A stretch of 7,373 nt of DNA. Source: an uncultured Desulfovibrio sp. Lineage in GTDB: Bacteria; Desulfobacterota; Desulfovibrionia; Desulfovibrionales; Desulfovibrionaceae. Shown piece after piece: positions 6,376 through 7,373 of this stretch. The notes under the pieces were generated by a model that was not told the origin of the DNA, searched no databases, and saw nothing but the letters and a program-made list of their open reading frames with translations. Each line of letters opens with the position of its first letter. The first letter of the stretch is position 1. The stretch covers positions 1 to 7,373 of the forward strand of contig USCL01000195.1 of NCBI GenBank assembly GCA_900553145.1, read 5' to 3'. The position numbers were made by a program, and so were the translations under genes.

Positions 6376-7373
6376 TATAACTGAGTCAGGACGGACAGCA
6401 ATTCCTTATTAAGCTCAAGGATGCGATCCCGGATATCAACCTGTTCATCCCAAGGCCGCTCTCCGGCCTTTTCAAGCCGCATACGGAGCTTGGCAAGCTT
6501 GCCTTCAGTTTCCTCAAGCAGCAAGTCCCAATCCACATGCGCATAGCTCTTCGGCTGAGCGGTGACGACCACTTCCGGCGTAGCCCCGCCAGCGAGGGCC
6601 ATTTCTTCCAAGTAACCGGGTGTATACACTGAAAGATGGAACTGGTCTTTGATAAGGCCCGAGAGGATCTCCTGTGCCTTTTCTTCACCGTGCACCAGCA
6701 CGACCTGCATGCCGGGATGCGTCATTTTCCGCATCCAGTCCAAAATCTGGCTCTGCCCGGCGTGCGCGGAAAATCCGCCGATCGTAAAGACTTTAGCCTT
6801 GATGGCGATGTCTTCATTGAAAAGGCGGATGGAACTTGCGCCGTCGACGATCTTACGGCCCGGGGTACCGACACCCTGATAGCCGACAAAGACGATGCTG
6901 GCGGTTGGGCGCCATGCATTGTGGCGGAGGTGGTGCTGGATACGCCCGGCATTGCACATCCCGCTCGCGGAGATGATGATCGCCGGCCCTTTCATGACGT
7001 TCAGCGCCTGTGATTCCACGGCGCTGAGGGTGAACTTCAGGTTGGGCAGCAGCGCGGACATGTTCTCCGTCAAAGTGACTTCGGGCGTATCCAAATAGTC
7101 CTTGAAGTCTTTAAAGACTTCCGTCGCACGGATCGCCAAGGGGCTGTCGACGAAGATGGGCATGTCATCCGGGAGCTTGCCCTTCTGCCGCAGCAGATAC
7201 AGGCAGTACAAAATCTCCTGCGTGCGCCCTACGGCAAACGCGGGGATGATGACCTTGTCATGGTTATTGTAGCTGTAGGCGATGGCTTCCGCCAGTTCGT
7301 CAAACGTGGCTTCTTCGTTTTTATGATTCCGATCGCCGTAGGTACTCTCAATAAAGAGATAATCCGCCTGACT
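6375..7373 (-). CDS. Beta-CASP metallo-beta-lactamase RNA-processing enzyme, C-terminal 332 residues (5' end outside window)
   Basis: Partial gene, open at the right edge and ending in TAA. It belongs to the CPSF/YSH1-like branch of the zinc-dependent beta-CASP nucleases (the group of Thermus thermophilus TTHA0252), not the RNase J branch. The visible fragment starts SQADYLFIESTYGDRNH, the metal-site strand, then has PAFAVGRTQEILY, beta-CASP motif A in VDSPLA, motif B in ISASGMCNAGRIQHHL, and motif C with its His in GGFSAHAGQSQI. The C-terminal RNA-specificity (RMMBL) segment follows with VLVHGEEKAQEIL. The last 70 or so residues are charged and possibly helical (EETEGKLAKLRMRLEKAG). The N-terminal HxHxDH zinc motif must lie beyond the window. 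The likely role is RNA cleavage or trimming; the substrate is unknown. A hairpin separates it from rsmD, so co-transcription is possible but not shown. Confidence 0.9.
   Translation of the reverse strand, partial: SQADYLFIESTYGDRNHKNEEATFDELAEAIAYSYNNHDKVIIPAFAVGRTQEILYCLYLLRQKGKLPDDMPIFVDSPLAIRATEVFKDFKDYLDTPEVTLTENMSALLPNLKFTLSAVESQALNVMKGPAIIISASGMCNAGRIQHHLRHNAWRPTASIVFVGYQGVGTPGRKIVDGASSIRLFNEDIAIKAKVFTIGGFSAHAGQSQILDWMRKMTHPGMQVVLVHGEEKAQEILSGLIKDQFHLSVYTPGYLEEMALAGGATPEVVVTAQPKSYAHVDWDLLLEETEGKLAKLRMRLEKAGERPWDEQVDIRDRILELNKELLSVLTQL

Noticed and set aside
7209..7211. TTG at 7211 as the start of the beta-CASP gene
   Set aside because: The frame stays open to the window edge and the 54 upstream codons encode conserved family sequence (STYGDRNH, PAFAVGRTQE), so the gene simply continues outside the window.

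Overview
This is an ordinary central-metabolism and housekeeping window from a moderately GC-rich bacterium. It is most likely a sulfate- or sulfite-reducing relative of Desulfovibrio (Desulfovibrionaceae). That placement is an inference from gene content and remembered protein style: a Desulfovibrio-type pyruvate:ferredoxin oxidoreductase, a long three-domain phosphate acetyltransferase followed by acetate kinase, and an rsmD-coaD-miaA run. No taxonomic search was possible.

Left half, plus strand (1-4154): the 3' end of pyruvate:ferredoxin oxidoreductase (por), a hairpin terminator, a near-consensus sigma70 promoter (TTGACA, 17 nt, TATTAT), phosphate acetyltransferase (pta), a second terminator, a promoter-like element with a very short leader, acetate kinase (ackA), and a strong terminator. 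Together the three enzymes convert pyruvate to acetyl-CoA, then acetyl phosphate, then acetate, with ATP made by substrate-level phosphorylation. This is the standard energy-yielding end of lactate or pyruvate oxidation in these organisms.

Right half, minus strand (4187-7373, read right to left): the 3' part of a beta-CASP metallo-beta-lactamase RNA-processing enzyme, a terminator, then a tight three-gene run: rsmD (16S rRNA guanine-N2 methyltransferase), coaD (pantetheine-phosphate adenylyltransferase) and miaA (tRNA dimethylallyltransferase). rsmD and coaD overlap by 22 nt, and coaD and miaA share an ATGA overlap, so translational coupling is likely. The ackA and miaA genes converge on one hairpin that probably stops transcription from both sides.

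The most notable irregularity is in pta. The reading frame breaks at about 2531-2535, and five residues that are conserved in the family are missing at the same place, as if 16 nt had been lost. As written, the protein ends 10 aberrant residues after the break and lacks its conserved C-terminal segment. This is either a real loss-of-function deletion in a key energy gene or an error in the sequence. I see no mobile element, CRISPR array, RNA gene or previously undescribed system here.
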